DNA from: Neotamlana sedimentorum | Lineage (GTDB): Bacteria > Bacteroidota > Bacteroidia > Flavobacteriales > Flavobacteriaceae | Reading direction: 5' to 3' | Assembly (NCBI RefSeq): GCF_000943565.1 | Contig: NZ_JTDW01000001.1 | Span: 1 to 64,000, forward strand | Length of the DNA: 64,000 bases | In this document: positions 63,353 to 64,000 of the stretch, one piece after another | Numbering within the stretch: the first letter of the stretch is position 1 | Layout: the number at the start of each line of letters is the position of its first letter | Program-made: the position numbers and the translations under genes | The notes under the pieces: model-generated | The model's database searches: none | Told to the model about the DNA's origin: nothing | What the model saw: the letters and a program-made list of their open reading frames with translations, nothing else

Positions 63353-63712
63353 ATGATTCAACTAACGAAGGCAGAAGAGGATATAATGAAAATACTTTGG
63401 CAACTTAAAAAAGCCAATGTTAAAGCTATAATTGAAGAGTTTCCAGAACCTAAACCGGCATATAATACCGTTTCAACCATTGTTAGAATTTTAGAAAACA
63501 AAGGCGCAGTAGATTACGAAAAGCAAGGTAAAGGACATATTTATTTCCCAATTTTAAAACAACAAGATTACAGTAACCAAACTTTAAACAAATTGGTCGA
63601 TGGGTATTTTCAAGGGTCATTTAAAAGTATGGTGTCCTTTTTTATGAAGAAAAACGATATAAGCGTAAACGAGCTAGAATCGGTGTTAAAGGAAATTAAT
63701 AAAAACGATTAA
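63353..63712 (+). CDS. BlaI/MecI/CopY-family repressor
   Basis: 119 residues. A winged helix-turn-helix: LTKAEEDIMKILWQLKKANVKAIIEEF and AYNTVSTIVRILENKGAVDYEKQGKGHIYFPIL, followed by a helical dimerisation part. Family members repress their own operon and are inactivated by cleavage when the membrane M56 peptidase senses a signal. The M56 gene starts two bases after this stop, and three palindromes lie upstream. In Bacteroidota this pair is usually not tied to beta-lactamase, and no such gene is seen here. Confidence 0.93.
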   Translation: MIQLTKAEEDIMKILWQLKKANVKAIIEEFPEPKPAYNTVSTIVRILENKGAVDYEKQGKGHIYFPILKQQDYSNQTLNKLVDGYFQGSFKSMVSFFMKKNDISVNELESVLKEINKND

Positions 63713-63714
63713 TT

Positions 63715-64000
63715 ATGGTATATTATTTACTTCAAACCATAACATTTCAGTTGTGTTTTCTTTTAGTTTACGATGTGTTTTTAAAAAGAGAAACCTTTTT
63801 TAACTGGAATCGTGCTTATCTTTTATTCACGACATTGTTATCGGTGTTTTTACCATTTATAAAAATTGAAAGCTTTAAAAAAGCAGTGCCAGAACAGTTT
63901 GTTGTGGCTTTACCCGAAGTGTTTTTAGGGCAAACAAATAAAATAATACAACTCGATCCGGTAATTATTAAAGGTGAAACTACAGAGGTTATATCGCTTT
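63715..64000 (+). CDS. M56-family (BlaR1-like) peptidase, cut by the window edge
   Basis: Partial: about 95 residues visible from ATG 63715. Hydrophobic segments at the N terminus (YYLLQTITFQLCFLLVYDVFLKRE and AYLLFTTLLSVFLPFIK) match the membrane start of M56/BlaR1 peptidases, with the FNWNRAYLL stretch typical of Bacteroidota members. The zinc motif HExxH would lie beyond the window. Coupled to the repressor by a two-base gap. The identification rests on position and the membrane pattern. Confidence 0.8.
   Translation, partial: MVYYLLQTITFQLCFLLVYDVFLKRETFFNWNRAYLLFTTLLSVFLPFIKIESFKKAVPEQFVVALPEVFLGQTNKIIQLDPVIIKGETTEVISL

Noticed and set aside
1-64000. CRISPR array, prophage or insertion sequence
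   Set aside because: No regularly spaced direct repeats, integrase, transposase or phage structural gene was recognised in the window.

Overview
The window is a stretch of chromosome from a member of the Bacteroidota, most likely a marine Flavobacteriaceae. The DNA is AT-rich. Several genes are preceded by the Bacteroidota promoter element TAnnTTTG. One protein carries a type IX secretion (T9SS) C-terminal sorting domain, and there are TonB-dependent receptors, a HmuY-like lipoprotein and a DnaE carrying its own exonuclease. At least five genes appear to start with TTG. I see no insertion sequence, prophage, CRISPR array or rRNA. The only RNA gene I can support is a tRNA-Asp.

Layout. 1-2.1 kb: a decayed copy and an intact copy of a T9SS-sorted protein. 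2.2-8.7 kb: ileS, a zinc-less DksA-like gene, lspA and an OmpA-domain protein. 8.7-11.5 kb (minus): RimB-like protease, RimK-like ligase, AspA/AstE-type deacylase and 5-formyl-THF cyclo-ligase. 11.6-23.3 kb: uvrC, a patatin/outer-membrane-barrel protein, the tyrosine-degradation pair hmgA and hppD split by a structured repeat, a DUF3108 protein, a tryptophan 2,3-dioxygenase-like gene, an M23 peptidase and pgi. 23.4-29.5 kb: a TonB receptor, a lipoprotein made of repeated modules and an Ig-repeat endonuclease I lipoprotein. 29.6-36.1 kb: dnaE with fused exonuclease, trxA, a ClpP-like protein and a DUF58 protein, then tRNA-Asp.

37.7-47.3 kb is a complete hexuronate catabolic locus: a LacI-type regulator facing an SDR (mannonate oxidoreductase candidate) and uxuA, then uxaC, kdgK, eda and a three-gene TRAP transporter. 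Together these would import a uronate and convert it through fructuronate, mannonate, KDG and KDPG to pyruvate and glyceraldehyde-3-phosphate. Near-palindromic operator candidates bracket the -7 element of the SDR promoter. A different perfect 18-bp palindrome lies upstream of uxaC.

47.4-50.2 kb holds a DoxX-like gene and a minus-strand SDR / membrane protein / AraC unit. 50.3-58.2 kb is the most interesting region: a TonB receptor plus HmuY-like lipoprotein diverge from a minus-strand unit of DUF6607, a periplasmic ankyrin protein, DUF2271 and a membrane PepSY-flavodoxin-ferredoxin reductase fusion. Divergent promoters overlap between the two arms, and hairpins follow three of the four minus-strand genes. 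It looks like a heme/iron uptake and reduction system. The window ends with an orphan LacI regulator, a 48-residue lipoprotein next to a TPR sensor kinase and LuxR-type regulator, a DUF456 protein, and a BlaI/M56 pair behind three operator-like palindromes. The M56 gene runs off the right edge.
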